Shown here in pieces: positions 15,766 through 24,645 of a stretch of DNA of 64,000 bases (the stretch's first letter is position 1; each line of letters begins with the position of its first letter). Under the pieces are notes generated by a model. The model worked only from the letters and a program-made list of their open reading frames with translations, was not told the DNA's origin and ran no database searches. Both the position numbers and the translations under genes were made by a program. The DNA comes from CBDHDN01 sp965261585 (lineage in GTDB: Bacteria > Pseudomonadota > Alphaproteobacteria > UBA6615): NCBI GenBank assembly GCA_965261585.1, contig CBDHDN010000063.1:19252-83251 (forward strand), read 5' to 3'.

Positions 15766-16517
15766 TTGATTCGCACGATTCTTTCAGACCCGCAGTGTGA
15801 TCGGATCAAGGATCTGGTGCCTGGCAAGGCGACGGACCGCGGCGTGACCGGCCGCAACAACCGGCGGTTTGTCGAGGCCGTGCTTTGGGTGGCCCGCACT
15901 GGTTCGCCATGGCGCGATCTGCCCGATGCGTTCGGTCCCTGGTACACCGTCTACACCCGCTTCTGGCGCTGGTCGCGGCACGGGGTCTGGAAGCAGGTGT
16001 TCAAGGCCCTGGCCGACGACCCGGATTTCGAATACCTGATCATCGACTCCACCATCGTGCGGGCGCATCACCACGCCGCCGGTGCAAAAGGGGGACTCAA
16101 AATCAGGCCATCGGACGCTCGCGCGGCGGGCTAAGCAGCAAAATCCATATCGTCGTGGACGGGCTTGGCAATCCCCTGCGCTTCGTTCTCACCGCCGGCC
16201 AGGTGCATGACAGCACCCAGGCAAGAGCGCTCGTCGAGCGCCTGACCGGCGCCTACCTGCTCGCCGACAAGGCCTATGACTCCAACGAGTTCCGCGACGT
16301 CATCGCAGAGCACGGCATGGTCGCCGTGATCCCGTCCAACCGCTCCCGGTCGATGGCGATCCCCTACGACAAACACCTCTACAAAGAACGCCACCTCGTC
16401 GAATGCTTCATCAACAAGATCAAGCAGTTCCGAAGGCTCGCCACCCGCTACGACAAAACCGCAGCCTCTTTCCTGTCCATGCTATGTCTGTGCGCTGCCA
16501 TAATCTGGCTGCGTTAA
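15766..16517 (+). CDS. IS5-family transposase, two frames joined by programmed frameshift
   Basis: The first frame starts at TTG 15766 behind a GGGGGGAGG ribosome site and carries GRNNRRFVEAVLWVARTGSP and the first Asp in IIDSTIVRAH. It runs out at 16134. The second frame takes over near the AAAAGGGGG slippery run at 16084-16096 (QAIGRSRGGLSSKIHIVVDG, DKAYDSNEFR and the Glu region RHLVECFINKIKQFRRLATR). This arrangement is normal for IS427-group elements, where a -1/+1 frameshift makes the full transposase. The frames look intact, but the promoter region is split by IS3-1. Confidence 0.85.
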
Positions 16518-16607
16518 TTGTAAACAGGCCCTAGTGTCCGCGTTCGTAGCAGCGAGCGGCGGGCCTCGCCCTTCGTCCCTCGACAAGCTCGGGATGAGGA
16601 AGCTCAG

Positions 16608-16699
16608 GGTGAGGCCCTCATGCTGAGTTTGTCGAAGTATGTGGGCCGGGGTCTCACGGTGAGGCCCTCATGCTGAGCTTGTCGAAGTATGCGGGCCGG
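16608..16699. repeat. REP-like 42-bp direct repeat pair
   Basis: Two near-identical 42-bp units at 16608-16649 and 16658-16699 contain CTCATGCTGAG(C/T)TTGTCGAAG. An inverted relative, CTCGACAAGCTCGGGATGAG, lies just upstream at 16580-16599. This type of dispersed intergenic palindrome is common in alphaproteobacteria. It lies between the IS5 element and gnd, and the run could fold into stem-loops in RNA. Confidence 0.75.
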
Positions 16700-16754
16700 C
16701 GGCTCGGCGATTCAGTCTCTAATGAAAACAGGCACCAGGCACGGGGGAGGGACC

Positions 16755-18167
16755 ATGGCCGCGTCGGCGGATATCGGTGTTATCGGGCTCGGCGTCATGG
16801 GCCGCAATCTGGCGCTCAATATCGCCGACCGCGGCTTCACTGTGGCCGTCTACAATCGCACGGTCGCCACGACGCGCGCGCTTGCCGCCGCTGCCCAGGA
16901 CAAACAGCTCGTCCCTTGTGAGACCCCGGCCGCCCTGGTCGCCGCGATCCGGCCGCCGCGGCCGGTCCTGTTGATGGTCAAGGCCGGCGACGCGGTCGAC
17001 GCCCAGATCGACGCCCTGCAGCCGCTGCTCGCCACCGGCGACATGGTCATCGATGGCGGCAACTCGCACTACGCCGACACCATGCGCCGCGAGCGGGCGG
17101 CGGCCGGGCACGGCCTCGGTTTCCTCGGCGCCGGCATCTCCGGCGGCGAGGCCGGCGCACGGCACGGGCCGTCGATCATGGTCGGCGGCACCGCGTCGGC
17201 CTACGCGCGCGTGCAGCCCATGCTGGAAGCCATTGCCGCCCGCATCGATGATGCGCCGTGCTGTGCGCGGCTCGGCCCCGACGGTGCTGGCCACTTCGTC
17301 AAGATGCTGCACAACGGCATCGAATATGCCGACATGCAGCTGATCGCTGAGGTCTATGCCCTGCTGCGCGGGCCCGGCGGCATGGCCCCGGCCGAGCTGC
17401 AGGCGACGTTCGCCGCCTGGAACGAGGGCGAGCTCGATTCGTACCTCGTCGAGATCACGGCGGCGATCCTCGGCACGGACGATCCGGAGACCAAGCGGCC
17501 GCTCGTCGACGTGATCCTCGACCGGGCCGGCGAGAAGGGGACCGGCCGCTGGGCGTCCGTTGCGGCGCTCGATCTCGGCGTGCCGGCGCCGACGATCGCC
17601 GCGGCCGTGTTCGCCCGGGCGCTGTCGGCGCTGAAGCCGGAACGCGTCGCCGCGGCGCCGCTGTTTGCGCGTGAGGCCGCACCCTTCGCCGGCGACCGCA
17701 GCCGGCTCGCCGCGACGCTCCACGACGCCCTGCTGGCCGCCAAGCTGAGCGCCTATGCCCAGGGCTTCGCCGTCATCGCCGGCGCCAGCCGGGCCCACGA
17801 CTGGTCGATCGATGGGGCCGAGGTGGCGCGGATCTGGCGCGGCGGCTGCATCATCCGCGCGCGCTTCCTCGATCGCGTCGCCGCGGCGTTCCGCGGCGAG
17901 CCCACCCGCGCCAACCTGCTGCTGGATCCCTATTTCCGCGACCGCATGACGGCGGCCGAGGGCGCCCTGCGCGAGGCGGTCGGGCTCGCCGCCGCGCACG
18001 GCGTGCCGGTGCCGGCGCTGGCGTCGGCGCTGGCCTATTTCGACGGCTATCGCAGCGCCCAGCTGCCGGCCAACCTGATCCAGGCGCAGCGCGACTATTT
18101 CGGCGCCCACACGTTCGAGCGCACGGACCGGCCCGGCGCCTTCCATTTCGACTGGCCGGCGTCGTAG
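16755..18167 (+). CDS. gnd: 6-phosphogluconate dehydrogenase, decarboxylating
   Basis: 470 residues. It oxidises 6-phosphogluconate to ribulose 5-phosphate, CO2 and NADPH in the pentose phosphate pathway. Start ATG 16755 follows GGGGGAGGGA; the NADP-binding fingerprint GLGVMGRNLALNIADRG comes right after. The family signature VIDGGNSHYADTMRRE, the active-site GISGGEAGARHGPSIMVGG with catalytic Lys in HFVKMLHNGIEYADMQ, and the C-terminal WRGGCIIRARFLDR are all present. gluconokinase follows after 12 bp, so the two form a gluconate-utilising operon. No lesions. Confidence 0.95.
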   Translation: MAASADIGVIGLGVMGRNLALNIADRGFTVAVYNRTVATTRALAAAAQDKQLVPCETPAALVAAIRPPRPVLLMVKAGDAVDAQIDALQPLLATGDMVIDGGNSHYADTMRRERAAAGHGLGFLGAGISGGEAGARHGPSIMVGGTASAYARVQPMLEAIAARIDDAPCCARLGPDGAGHFVKMLHNGIEYADMQLIAEVYALLRGPGGMAPAELQATFAAWNEGELDSYLVEITAAILGTDDPETKRPLVDVILDRAGEKGTGRWASVAALDLGVPAPTIAAAVFARALSALKPERVAAAPLFAREAAPFAGDRSRLAATLHDALLAAKLSAYAQGFAVIAGASRAHDWSIDGAEVARIWRGGCIIRARFLDRVAAAFRGEPTRANLLLDPYFRDRMTAAEGALREAVGLAAAHGVPVPALASALAYFDGYRSAQLPANLIQAQRDYFGAHTFERTDRPGAFHFDWPAS

Positions 18168-18179
18168 TCCGCGCGTCCC

Positions 18180-18683
18180 ATGGTCATCATCTTCATGGGC
18201 GTGTCGGGCGCCGGCAAGTCCACGGTCGGCCGCCTCGTCGCCGAGGCGCTTGGCGCCGCGTTCGCCGAGGGCGACAGCTATCACCCGCCGGCGAACGTGG
18301 CGAAGATGAGCCGCGGCGAGGCGCTGACCGACGCCGACCGGCGGCCCTGGCTGCTGGCCATGGCGACGGCGATCGACGACTGGTTGGCCGCCGGCCAGAC
18401 CACCGTCGTGACCTGTTCCGCCCTGCGCCGGACCTATCGCGAGACCCTGCTCGGCGACCGCCGCGACGTCTGGCTCGTCTATCTGCGCGGCGACCAGGCG
18501 CTGATCGCCGGCCGCCTGGCGTCTCGTCATGGCCACTTCATGCCGCCCAGCCTGCTGCCGAGCCAGTTCGCCGCGCTCGAAGAGCCGGCGCCGGCAGCCA
18601 ACCTGATCACCGTCGACATCGACCGCCCGGCGGCGGATATTGCCGCCGAGATACTCGGCCGGCTGCCTGACGCCGGGGCTTAG
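18180..18683 (+). CDS. gntK: Gluconokinase
   Basis: 167 residues, phosphorylates gluconate to 6-phosphogluconate, the substrate of the upstream gnd product. The P-loop GVSGAGKST is at residues 7-15; the family motifs EGDSYHPPANVAKMSRGEAL, DRRPWLL and CSALRRTYRETL follow, as does the lid SRHGHFMPPSLLPSQF. The ATG lies 12 bp after gnd and no separate promoter is evident. Full family length. Confidence 0.95.
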   Translation: MVIIFMGVSGAGKSTVGRLVAEALGAAFAEGDSYHPPANVAKMSRGEALTDADRRPWLLAMATAIDDWLAAGQTTVVTCSALRRTYRETLLGDRRDVWLVYLRGDQALIAGRLASRHGHFMPPSLLPSQFAALEEPAPAANLITVDIDRPAADIAAEILGRLPDAGA

Positions 18684-18743
18684 CCCGCCAACCCCACGGT
18701 CCTTTACGTTTTGTTAAGGACGGATGGCCTTAAGCGACTGGTA

Positions 18744-19870
18744 CTAGTACCGGCTATCGCTGGCGGCGGAGTCGTGATTCAAAGGATGGATGAACATCCA
18801 GGACGCGACTCCGATCATATTGACGGAGGAGGAGCGGGCGGTGCTTGAGAGCATGGTCCGATCTCCGAAGACGGAACAGGGCGTGAGCGAGCGCGCCCGC
18901 ATGGTGTTGTTGGCGGCGGACGGCCGCTTGACGCGCTCCATTGCGGCGGCGCTTGGCAGCTGGCCGGGGCGGGTCAGCCGCTGGCGCACGCGCTTCGCGG
19001 CGGAACGGCTGGCCGGGCTGTCGGATCGAGCGCGGCCGGGGGCGACGCCGATCTACACGGCCGAGATGGGCCGGCGCATCCTGGCGCAGTTGGACGAGCC
19101 GCCGCCCGCCGGCTTCGCTCGCTGGACGGCGCCACTGCTGGCCCGGGCGCTGGGCGATGTGTCGGACCAGTACATCTGGCGCTTCCTGCGCCGGCAAAAG
19201 ATCGACCTGGCCGGCCGTAAATCCTGGTGCCAGAGCAACGATCCCGAGTTCGTCCCCAAGGCGGCCGAGATCGTCGGCCTCTACTTGCACCCGCCGGAGG
19301 ACGCCATCGTGCTGGCGGTCGACGAGAAGCCGCACATCCAGGCGCTGGAGCGCGCCCAGGGCTATCTGAAGCTGCCGAACGGGCGCGCCCTGATCGGCCA
19401 TGGCCACACCTATAAGCGACACGGCACGACGACGCTGTTTGCCGCTCTCAACGTCGCCAGCGGCGAGGTTCAGGCCGGACACTACGAACGGCGGCGCCGC
19501 CGTGAGTTCCTCGACTTCATGAACCGCGTGGTGGCCGCCTATCCCGACCGCGAGATCCATGTCGTTCTCGACAACCTGAACACCCACAAGCTCAAGCGCG
19601 ACCGCTGGCTCAAGGCGCATCCCCATGTCCACTTCCACTTCACGCCCAACTACGCCAGCTGGCTCAACCAGATCGAGATCTGGTTCTCGATCCTCAGCCG
19701 CGCCGCCCTGCACGGCGCCAGCTTCACTTCGCCCCGACAACTCAGGGACGCCATCGATGCCTTCATCCACGCCCACAACAAGACCGCCAAGCCTTTCCGT
19801 TGGGTCAGCACCAACATCCATCAGAAGAGGCTCAAACCACGTCATCGCGATTTGTGATTCCCGGTACTAG
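18744..19870 (+). mobile_element. IS630-family element IS630-A, copy 1
   Basis: Bounded by CTAG at both ends (18744-18747, 19867-19870), with inverted ends TACCGGCTATCG and (reverse) TACCGGGAATCAC. Encodes one intact transposase. IS630/Tc1-mariner relatives duplicate TA, often in CTAG. Two more copies lie in tandem at 56030-58282. Confidence 0.93.
18790..19857 (+). CDS. IS630-A transposase (copy 1)
   Basis: 355 residues with an N-terminal helix-turn-helix (ERARMVLLAADGRLTRSIAA) and a C-terminal DDE_3 catalytic domain: Asp in VLAVDEKPHIQ, Asp in HVVLDNLNTHK and Glu in YASWLNQIEIWFS. It differs from the copy at 56076 by only a few residues. Appears functional. Confidence 0.93.
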   Translation: MNIQDATPIILTEEERAVLESMVRSPKTEQGVSERARMVLLAADGRLTRSIAAALGSWPGRVSRWRTRFAAERLAGLSDRARPGATPIYTAEMGRRILAQLDEPPPAGFARWTAPLLARALGDVSDQYIWRFLRRQKIDLAGRKSWCQSNDPEFVPKAAEIVGLYLHPPEDAIVLAVDEKPHIQALERAQGYLKLPNGRALIGHGHTYKRHGTTTLFAALNVASGEVQAGHYERRRRREFLDFMNRVVAAYPDREIHVVLDNLNTHKLKRDRWLKAHPHVHFHFTPNYASWLNQIEIWFSILSRAALHGASFTSPRQLRDAIDAFIHAHNKTAKPFRWVSTNIHQKRLKPRHRDL

Positions 19871-20031
19871 GCTCGATGGATCAAATCACCTCGCCGAGGT
19901 CATCCGGGGAGTGACGTTCAAGGACGGCATCAAGCAAATCCAACACGCCGCCTGATCAGCCCGTCACCAACATTCGGCCATAGCTCGGTGGTGTCGCCTG
20001 AACGCCTCTGCATCATCCTCCCGCCAAAATA
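19871..20031 (+). other. Short remnant between two IS elements, probably old transposase 3' end
   Basis: The frame LDGSNHLAEVIRGVTFKDGI KQIQHAA followed by TGA resembles the C-terminus of a transposase, but I cannot name the family. It is wedged between IS630-A and IS3-1 copy 5. Confidence 0.3.
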
Positions 20032-20066
20032 TGTAGCGCACCCGGTTCCTTGGACACAAGTTTGTC

Positions 20067-20970
20067 TCACGCGGCGGGCCTGATTGAGATCGCGGCGTGC
20101 CACGCCTGACGAGCTTGAGCGGGGCTCAGGTAGCCGTTCTTTTCGACGATCCACTGGGCATTGTAGAGTTCGACGACGTCGCGGACGGCGTCCCGCAGCT
20201 CCGCGCTGTTGCGGTAGATGCGACCATGGATGATCTGTTCCTTCAGCGTGATTGAACCGCTCGGCGACGCCGTTGGTCTGGGGCTCGGCGACGAAGGCGT
20301 AGGACGGCTGGATGCCCCAGAACTTGATCTGGTTGGTGAAGTGGTCCGACAGATACTGGGAGCCGTGATCCATCCGCAAGGCCAGCCCCCGAGCCGCGCC
20401 GGCCGCGGTCGAGCCATACAGCCCGGCAAGCCCCATGGAGATCGGCTGCAGGGCGGCGAAGCGGTCGCCGCGCTTGCAGACATGCCAGCCGACACACTCG
20501 GCGTTCCAATGCTCGACGGCGGTGAAGATCCAGCCCCAGCCGTCGTCCACCGTGAACACCCGAACGCCATCGGTGCCCCACATGAGGTTCGGGGCATGAG
20601 TGATGATCTCACCGTCATGGGGATTGCCGCCACGGCGGCGGCAGCGATGGGGCGAGAGCAGATTGTTCTCGCGCATCAGGCGGAGCACCCGCTTGCGGGC
20701 AACCCGGATGTCGCGACAGACCCGAAGCCGAGCCCAGACCTTGCGGTAGCCCTCGCCCTCCCTGGGCGATGCCTCCAGGTCGGCTTCGATCGCCACCAGC
20801 AGCGCCTGGTCCGAGATCGCGGGCTTCGGTCCCCGACGCTTTGCCGGCGGCTGCTCGGCGTGCTGGCCGGAGGTCATGGCGTAGAACGAGGAGCGGGCCA
20901 TGCCCCAGGCGGCGCAGACCCGCCGCAGGCCGTAGGCCAGACCCGTGCCGGGCGAGGTGGCGGCACTCAT
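20067..20970 (-). pseudogene. IS3-1 transposase OrfB (copy 5), frameshifted at the catalytic Glu
   Basis: OrfB reads normally through NGVAERFN, then a 2-bp deletion near 20250 shifts it into HAEGTDHPWSHLPQQ, losing the C-terminal region. OrfA at 20967-21377 upstream is intact. Confidence 0.9.
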
Positions 20971-21377
20971 CGCCGCGACCTCCGCCGCCCCAAAGGGCCG
21001 AAGGTCTCCGTCTTGGCCTCCAGCAGTTCCACCTGCATGGTCAACTCTCCGATCCGCTTCATGGCGCTATCCAGTTCCGCCTGCACCGGATCGCCCTTGC
21101 GTTGCTTGAGCGAGGCGTCGATCCCGCCGATCGCTTTCTCACGCCACTGCTCGAGCCGGAAGATCTCTACGCCCAACTGGCGCGACAGAAGTTGCACCGG
21201 CTCGTCACGCAAAAGCCGCAGAACGACCTCACGCTTGCGCGCCACCGTCCATCGCTGGCCAAGTCCCAGCGGGCCTGCCGGCAAAGCCTGGCCTGGGGAA
21301 AACGTGGACGAGCCAAGCTCGCCCGCATTTACCACAGGCCCATCAACAGCAACTTTCTTCTCAAAATTATCGGTCAT
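20967..21377 (-). CDS. IS3-1 transposase OrfA (copy 5)
   Basis: 136-residue OrfA from the GGAGG-preceded ATG, identical in layout to copy 3. Its partner OrfB is frameshifted, so this copy is non-autonomous at best. Confidence 0.88.
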   Translation of the reverse strand: MTDNFEKKVAVDGPVVNAGELGSSTFSPGQALPAGPLGLGQRWTVARKREVVLRLLRDEPVQLLSRQLGVEIFRLEQWREKAIGGIDASLKQRKGDPVQAELDSAMKRIGELTMQVELLEAKTETFGPLGRRRSRR

Positions 21378-21443
21378 GTTCCGGTCCTCCTTGGACACTT
21401 CGATTAAGCCAATTCTGTGTCCAAGGAAATCGGGTCCGACTCA

Positions 21444-21558
21444 ACATGCTGATAATCTGTTCCGGGGTGTAGCGTTTACGGCTCATTTTGTCCTCCTTTC
21501 GAGGGGGCAAAATGCGCCAAACTCTCTTAACAAATCTGGACCACTTTTAGGGGGTCAC
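21444..21558 (-). mobile_element. Left-end fragment of a second IS3-family element
   Basis: On the minus strand ATG 21486 begins MSRKRYTPEQIISML, the standard OrfA N-terminus of another IS3 subgroup, and a typical terminus (GTGACCCCCTAAAAGTGG) lies at about 21538-21556. The rest of this element is absent; IS3-1 copy 5 inserted after 15 codons. Confidence 0.7.
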
Positions 21559-21564
21559 TCCAAC

Positions 21565-21978
21565 TCACATGATTCGATCGGCCTCGGCCATATGCGCCGC
21601 AACGCGAGCATCGCAGCCCATCTGGTGCAGGAGCTGCCGAACGCCAACGTCCTCATGCTCGTCGGGTGCCCCTCGGGCCTGTTCTTCGATCTGCCGCCGC
21701 GTGTCGATTTCGTGAAACTCCCGTCGGTCCTGAAAGTCGCCACCAACGAGTGGCGATCGCGCAAGCTCACCATCGGCAGGGACATGACGGTGTTGCTGCG
21801 GGCGAAGCTCATTCAGCAGGTTGCCGAAGTCTTTCGGCCAGACATTTTCTTCGTCGACCACGTTCCCACCGGCGTCTGCGGCGAGCTGCTGCCGACCCTC
21901 GAAAGGATCCGGAAGAAGCGCAAGTCGACGAAGATCGTGTTGGGGCTGAGAGACATTCTGGATTCTGCCAAGGTCATT
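21565..21978 (+). pseudogene. Glycosyltransferase (MurG/GT28-like), N-terminal fragment
   Basis: The frame SHDSIGLGHMRRNASIAAHL, ELPNANVLMLVGCPSGLFF and DIFFVDHVPTGVCGELLPTL followed by IVLGLRDILDS is the N-terminal Rossmann half of predicted GT28-like glycosyltransferases, which start with a YCHDSIGLGHMRR-type motif. About ten residues at the start are missing at the IS remnant. After LRDILD the sequence switches to porin coding DNA, so the nucleotide-sugar-binding C-terminal half is deleted. Confidence 0.7.
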
Positions 21979-21979
21979 C

Positions 21980-22697
21980 GTGCCTCGGCACGGCGTGGCT
22001 CGGCCAGGGTCATACGGCGTCGGACGGCGCCGCCGAGACGGACCTGACGAAGACCAACGTCGTGACCAGCTCGGACCTCCCCGATCTCGCCGGGGGGATC
22101 CGGTTCGGCGGTAGCGGACCGCGCATTCGCAGCGTCTACACGAACATGGACGGGCTCGGCCGCGACGACCGAATCCGTTACGATTCGCCCGTATTCCAGG
22201 GGTTTCAAGGGTCGGGCTCGTATCTCACCGGCGGCGACTACGACATCGCGGTGCGGTTCCGCGGCAACCTGGCGGACATGGACGTCGCGGGCGCCGCCGC
22301 CCTGGCCGACGCGGGCGCGACGACGTCGGCCAATCTCGAGCAGTACGTCGTCTCGGCTTCGGCCAGCATGGACAACGGCTTCAGCGGCGCCATTGCCATC
22401 GGCACCCAATCGATTAACGGGACGACCCGCGATCCCACGTTTTTCTACGTCAAGGTCGCCTACGAGACGACGCTGGTCGACTACGGCACGACGTCGTTCG
22501 CCGCGGACTACGGACGCGCGACGGACATCGCCGCCGCCGACGACGTGTTCTCCGCGTTCGGCGTCTACGCCGTTCAGCGGGTCGACCGCGCCGCCGCCGA
22601 CGTTTATCTGGGCATTCGCAACCACAGCCTCGAACGCACCGGCGCCACGTTTAGCGATATACTGGCGGTGATGTTCGGTGCGCGCGTCAGGTTCTGA
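21980..22697 (+). pseudogene. Gram-negative porin, C-terminal part
   Basis: The frame LGTAWLGQGHTASDGAAETD continues through SDLPDLAGGIRF to a run of amphipathic strands and ends ...VMFGARVRF, with the C-terminal Phe required for outer-membrane insertion. This matches the C-terminal ~240 residues of alphaproteobacterial trimeric porins, including the GQG-TA-DGAAE-DL signature. The signal peptide and first strands are gone; the fragment is fused out of frame to the glycosyltransferase fragment by a deletion. It therefore lacks a start and secretion signal. Confidence 0.75.
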
Positions 22698-22712
22698 GCG
22701 AGGATCGCAAGG

Positions 22713-22898
22713 ATGACCCGCAATCTGGTTGCCGCAGCGCTGCTCGCCGGTGTCGCCGTCCTCGTTGCCGCGTGTGCCGGCTACGCGCCCGGCGTGCCGG
22801 ATGCGATCGGCGACGGCGTCCGCCCGGGGCCCGGCCTGTTCAGCGGCGACGACGGCGTTTTCACGATCTTCGGTGGCGACGAGAAAGCCGCTCGCTAG
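22713..22898 (+). CDS. Small lipoprotein
   Basis: 61 residues, signal peptide MTRNLVAAALLAGVAVLVAA followed by Cys at position 21 in a lipobox (LVAAC). After cleavage the mature part is only 41 residues, rich in Gly, Asp and Pro. AGGAT precedes the start codon. It follows the porin remnant by 15 bp, so may have been co-transcribed. Function unknown. Confidence 0.6.
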   Translation: MTRNLVAAALLAGVAVLVAACAGYAPGVPDAIGDGVRPGPGLFSGDDGVFTIFGGDEKAAR

Positions 22899-22914
22899 CG
22901 CGTTTGGACGCGCC

Positions 22915-24326
22915 CTATGACATGGGCCGCGTCAGACCGAATTTGTCGATGCGATAGCGCAGCGTGTCGCGTGACAGGCCAAGCAGCTTGGCGGCACCGG
23001 TCACATTCCACCCCGTTCTGTCGAGGGCCTGCTCGACGAGCCCGCGCTCGACGGACTCGATATCCAGCCCGTCATCCGGCAGCGCGACGCGCCCGTTTCC
23101 GGCCGGCGAAGATGGCGCCGCTCTGGCTACTGAGGCGTGCGATGAAAGCGACAGGTCGCTGGGCTTAATCGTGTCCGTCGTCGTCAGAAGAACGGCCTGT
23201 TCGATCGTGTTCCTTAACTCGCGCACGTTGCCCATCCATTCGTGCCCGGTGAGCAGCACGGCGACGTCCTCACTGAAGCGCAAGTTAGGCTTGCGGTAGC
23301 GCCGGCAACGCTCTGCGAGGAAATGGTTGGCGAGCAGCATGACGTCGGCGCCGCGCTCGCGCAGCGGCGGCACCACGACCTGCAGGACCCGCAAGCGAAA
23401 GTAAAGATCGGAGCGGAACGTGCCCTCGTGCACCATCTCCTCGAGATCACGATTGGTGGCGACGATGATGCGTACGTTGACCTGGCGGTCGCGCAGCCCG
23501 CCGAGGCGCCGCACCGTTCGATCCTCGAGCAGGCGCAGCATCTTGGCCTGGATGGCCAGATCGATCTCGCCGATCTCATCGAGCAGCAAGGTGCCGCCCG
23601 CGGCCGATTCGACGAAGCCCAGCTTGCGCTCTTTGGCGTCGGTGAAGGCCCCGCGCTCGTGGCCGAACAGCTCGCCCTCGACCAGGTGTTGGGGCAGCGC
23701 CGCGCAATTGAGCTCGATGAAGGGGCCGCGCCGGCGCTTGCCTTCGAAATGGAGGGCGCGGGCGATCAGTTCCTTGCCCGTGCCGGTCTCGCCGGTGACG
23801 AGCACCGCCGGCGAGTCGTGCTCGCTGAGCGTCGCCTCGGCGGCCAGCATCTGTCTGATGCGGTGCTTGAGCGCGACCATCGGCGGCGATTCGCCGAGTA
23901 GCGCCGACAATCCACCTTGCGCCGCCTCGCGCCCCTGATAGTAGGCCAGCGCGCTCTCGCGATGCTCTTCTGCGATTGCCCGATCCAGGAGGCGCTTGAG
24001 GTCGGCGAGGATGATCGGCTTGCTGAGATAGTCGTAGGCGCCGGCCTTCATCGCATCGACCGCCGCCTGAACGCTGCCGTGCGCGGTCATCAGGATGATC
24101 CGCGCGTCGGGGTCCCGCTTGTGCGCCTGCGTCAGGACATCGAGACCGCTCATTTTAGGCAGGCGCAAATCGACCAGGACGAAGTCAGGCTTGAAGCTAT
24201 CGAACAACTCCAGTCCAGCTTCACCGCTCGTCGCCGCGCACACCTGGTAGCCCTGGCGCTCCAGGTAGGTCTTGATGTTGCGGGCGAGCGTAACCTCGTC
24301 TCGACGATGAGCACGCCGTAGTTCAT
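22915..24326 (-). pseudogene. NtrC-family sigma-54 response regulator, frameshifted at codon ~10
   Basis: From ATG 24326 the protein begins MNYGVLIVE, then loses one G: the expected GAGGACGAG appears as GAGACGAG near 24300, so the receiver (DEVTLARNIKTYLERQGYQV ... FVLVDLRLPKMSG, K in YLSKPI) is in another frame. The rest is intact: AAA+ domain with Walker A GETGTGKELIA, sigma-54 contact loop ELFGHERGAFTDA, Walker B GGTLLLDEIGE, and a Fis-type helix-turn-helix at the end (GAAKLLGLSRDTLRYRIDKF). Expected length 470 residues. The partner kinase lies upstream on the same strand and is also frameshifted. A single-base sequencing or assembly error is a real alternative. Confidence 0.85.
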
Positions 24327-24645
24327 GAGTCGCTCGCGACGGGCCTTGCCGGATGCAACGCCGTTTCGCTGCCGACCCGATGGTTGGTTGGTGTCCGGTT
24401 TTTCCTGAGCGGGTGGGCCATCCGCGTGCGGCGGTCGATCCCACACCTGCGGACCGACGGCGCCGCGCCGGTGGCCTGGTTCGTATCCGCCAGCCGCACC
24501 CGACCCGGCCGTGCCTCGTGTGAAGCCCGGCGTAGCGTCCCGTTGCCCCTGAGCGCGAATAACAAACCCTCCCCGCCATGATGGCGGCGCCGCATCCCCA
24601 TGGATGCCGGCCGAATGCAAGCCAACAACGAACGAGGCACCAAAC
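24327..24645. other. Non-coding gap between kinase and response regulator
   Basis: 319 bp between the kinase stop and the regulator start. I see no conserved gene or convincing regulatory site. The length is unusual for a two-component operon and may hold decayed sequence. Confidence 0.4.

Larger units (their letters stand above)
14299..16534 (+). mobile_element. IS5-family (IS427-type) element interrupted by IS3-1 copy 4
   Basis: Inverted ends GAGCCCGTTTATAATTA and (reverse) GGGCCTGTTTACAATTA are flanked by CTAG on both sides (14299-14302 and 16531-16534). CTAG/TA targets and two overlapping transposase frames are typical of the IS427 group. The element's 5' region is split by IS3-1 copy 4 at 14349-15723, upstream of the transposase start. 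Confidence 0.88.
20032..21443 (-). mobile_element. IS3-1 copy 5 (1412 bp)
   Basis: Full-length reverse copy, 2 bp shorter than copy 3 because of a 2-bp deletion in OrfB. Ends are intact. The right side interrupts the start of a different IS3-family element (21444-21558). No target duplication is visible. Confidence 0.93.

Noticed and set aside
18699..18721. Hairpin GTCCTT(N11)AAGGAC after gntK as a terminator
   Set aside because: The 6-bp stem has an 11-base loop and no T-run follows; too weak to support.
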